This document shows positions 34,177 through 35,859 of a stretch of 35,859 bases of DNA, one piece after another. The stretch is from Ignavibacteria bacterium GWC2_36_12 (lineage in GTDB: Bacteria; Bacteroidota; Ignavibacteria; Ignavibacteriales; Ignavibacteriaceae). The stretch spans positions 1-35,859 of the forward strand of contig MGZZ01000175.1 of assembly GCA_001802795.1 (NCBI GenBank), given 5' to 3'. The position numbers were made by a program, and so were the translations under genes. Below the pieces are notes generated by a model. It ran no database searches and had not been told where the DNA came from. It saw only the letters and a program-made list of their open reading frames with translations. The stretch's first letter is position 1; each line of letters starts with the position of its first letter.

Positions 34177-35859
34177 TCATCCGACAAAGTAGAGATAAGC
34201 AGCTAGGATTAAGATTAATACAAGAACTGATAAAACAACATCCCGGGCATCCCAGCTTGCACGGGTTTCTTTTTTATGCTCTGCTGTTACCGTTCCGTAA
34301 GTAAGTCCGCTCAATCTCTCAAGCGAAGGAGCTTCGGTCATATAACTCACTACTATCATCACAGCAGCAGAAACTAAAAAGATAAGCAAGCTGTAATACT
34401 GAAAGAAAATCGTGTTTATTATCCATAAGAAAGATCCTTCATCATAACGAAATCCCTGCACCATCTTTACAGGTGTATCAACTATGAGACGGAAAATTCC
34501 CATTGCAAATCCTACGATTAAAGCAGACATACATCCTTTGGCGTTTAACCGTTTCCAAAAAACACCAAAGAAAAAAACAACGAAAATCGGAGGTGCGAGA
34601 TATGCCTGTATTCCCTGCAGATAATCATACAAACCTTTTCCCCCTCTTATAACAGGGATCCAGAAAATGCCGATTAAAACCATAACGGCGGTTGCCACAC
34701 GTCCAACCCAGACCAATCTTTCCTGTGATGTTTTAGGACGGAGGCGGGAATAAAAATCAATTGTGAAAAGCGTAGCAGATGCATTGAATGCACCGGCAAG
34801 TGAGCTCATCAAAGCGGCAAGTAAACCTGCTACAACAATACCTCGCACACCGACAGGAAGAACATTGGCAACCATTAATGGAAATGCCTGCTGTGCATTA
34901 TCGCGAATTACATTTCCGTTCGCATCTAAAATTGTCTGCTGTAACGCAGGAATCTTTCCTGATACGGCAAGAGCATAACAAATAATTCCGGGTATAATAA
35001 AAATAAATACAGGTGTAAGCTTAAAGAATGCAGCGGCAATTGAACCGCGGCGTGCCTGAGTTTCATTCGGGGCAATAAGTGTACGCTGAACAATGTACTG
35101 GTCCGTACACCAATACCACAAACCGATAATAGGCGCACAGAACAACATTCCAACCCACGGATAATTGTCATTAAAATACCACGCCATCTCTGTTGATGTT
35201 TTCACAGGTGCCCATGTTCCTTCTAATCCAGCAGGAACAAGAGGCTTCCAAAGATTAAACATTTCGGCTGGTACAATTGCACGAAGCTCTTCCCATCCGC
35301 CGAGTGCCTGTAAACCAAAAAATGTAACAAGTGCGGAACCAACAATTAGAATTATTGTTTGGATTGCTTCAGTGTAAGCTACAGCTTCCATTCCGCCGAT
35401 GATTGTGTACAACCCTGTAATAACAATTACAAGCAATGAACCGATCCAAAAACTATCTAATCCCAAAAGACTCATCTCAGGAAGGAGAACAGCAAATACA
35501 ACTCCGCCTGCAAAAATACCAACAGCGATTTTCGTTAATACATAAGCAACAAGCGAAATGACTGAAAGAAAAGTGCGTGAACTCGGTGAGAACCTCCGCT
35601 CGAGGAATTCCGGCATAGTAAAAACTTTAGAGCGCATATAAAATGGTACCATAACCCAGCCAAGTACAAGCAAGCACCATGCATGCAATTCATAATGGGC
35701 AAGTGCAACTCCATCGGTTGTTCCCGATGCGGAAAGACCAACCAAATGTTCCGAACCGATATTGGATGCAAAGATTGATGCACCCACAATAAACCAGCCC
35801 ATACTTCTTCCTGCAAGGAAAAAAGATTCGGATGTTTTCTTAAGTTTTTTTGATGACCA
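34177..35859 (-). CDS. Sodium:solute symporter (SGLT-like), probable L-arabinose uptake, 5' end missing
   Basis: At least 560 residues of an SSS-family symporter that runs off the right edge of the window, so its start is not visible. The frame is open to 35859; the first Met (35802) is internal, because the upstream residues KKTSESFFLAGRS join the typical family sequence GWFIVGASIFASNIGSEHLV. That stretch and MPEFLERRF, YTEAIQTIILIVGSALVTF, YWCTDQYIVQRTLIA and VVAGLLAALMSSLAGAFN match the glucose/galactose (SGLT) branch of the SSS family. About thirteen hydrophobic segments are visible, and the C-terminus ends in a membrane helix. It is the first visible gene of the arabinose operon (17-bp gap to araB), so arabinose import with sodium is the likely role. 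Confidence 0.92.
   Translation of the reverse strand, partial: WSSKKLKKTSESFFLAGRSMGWFIVGASIFASNIGSEHLVGLSASGTTDGVALAHYELHAWCLLVLGWVMVPFYMRSKVFTMPEFLERRFSPSSRTFLSVISLVAYVLTKIAVGIFAGGVVFAVLLPEMSLLGLDSFWIGSLLVIVITGLYTIIGGMEAVAYTEAIQTIILIVGSALVTFFGLQALGGWEELRAIVPAEMFNLWKPLVPAGLEGTWAPVKTSTEMAWYFNDNYPWVGMLFCAPIIGLWYWCTDQYIVQRTLIAPNETQARRGSIAAAFFKLTPVFIFIIPGIICYALAVSGKIPALQQTILDANGNVIRDNAQQAFPLMVANVLPVGVRGIVVAGLLAALMSSLAGAFNASATLFTIDFYSRLRPKTSQERLVWVGRVATAVMVLIGIFWIPVIRGGKGLYDYLQGIQAYLAPPIFVVFFFGVFWKRLNAKGCMSALIVGFAMGIFRLIVDTPVKMVQGFRYDEGSFLWIINTIFFQYYSLLIFLVSAAVMIVVSYMTEAPSLERLSGLTYGTVTAEHKKETRASWDARDVVLSVLVLILILAAYLYFVG

Noticed and set aside
1-35859. CRISPR arrays, tRNA/rRNA genes, insertion sequences, phage or defence genes
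   Set aside because: No regularly spaced repeats, transposase or integrase motifs, or RNA gene signatures were found on either strand.

Overview
The window is AT-rich bacterial DNA, almost all coding leftward on the minus strand, and is built from sugar-catabolism gene clusters. Two proteins (minus strand 493-2334 and 28276-29685) end in a type IX secretion (T9SS) type A sorting domain of the 'NYPNPFNP.T.I.Y.(L/V)P ... G.Y' form. Together with the carboxypeptidase-regulatory-like/TonB receptor and the mix of catabolic genes, this suggests the Bacteroidota/Ignavibacteria side of the FCB group. Ignavibacteria-like is my inference, based on the NPFNP form of the sorting domain. No rRNA, tRNA, CRISPR array, insertion sequence or phage gene was seen.

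Region 1 (1-17.8 kb) is a xylan/xylose locus. From the right it holds a LacI-family regulator, a rightward exported PA14-containing GH3 (probable beta-xylosidase), then leftward xylulokinase (xylB), xylose isomerase (xylA), a cytoplasmic GH3 glycosidase, a GPH-type sugar:cation symporter, a GH10 endo-xylanase, a TonB-dependent receptor, a beta-helix T9SS-exported protein, and the 5' part of another exported protein. The inferred flow is: xylanase cuts xylan, the receptor imports oligosaccharides across the outer membrane, the exported GH3 trims them, the GPH symporter moves them inside, the cytosolic GH3 releases xylose, and XylA/XylB deliver xylulose-5-phosphate. A near-perfect LacI-type palindrome precedes xylA and an intrinsic terminator closes the xylA-GH3 unit.

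Region 2 (17.9-20.9 kb) holds an exported SurA/parvulin-like protein and then a degraded stretch. The stretch contains an orphan perfect LacI-type operator, a frameshifted small secreted-protein gene and a detached Fis/NtrC-type DNA-binding fragment, and it ends at a strong terminator.

Region 3 (20.9-28.2 kb) looks like an amino-sugar cluster: zinc polyol dehydrogenase, NagX-like membrane acetyltransferase homologue, SSS symporter, GH20 lipoprotein hexosaminidase, a truncated glucosamine-6-phosphate deaminase, and an aldo/keto reductase. Region 4 (28.3-30.2 kb) has a DUF362 protein that combines a Tat-like leader with a T9SS tail, and a small EamA/DMT-type transporter gene split by a frameshift. 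Region 5 (30.2-35.9 kb) is a compact L-arabinose operon: SSS symporter (cut by the window edge), araB, araD and araA, with overlapping or nearly touching ends. araB carries a 21-bp palindromic insert that adds exactly seven in-frame residues.

No clearly new defence or mobile system is visible. The most interesting signals are the predicted LacI regulon with an orphan operator, the protein-embedded palindrome in araB, the Tat plus T9SS DUF362 protein, and four broken genes clustered around otherwise intact catabolic operons.
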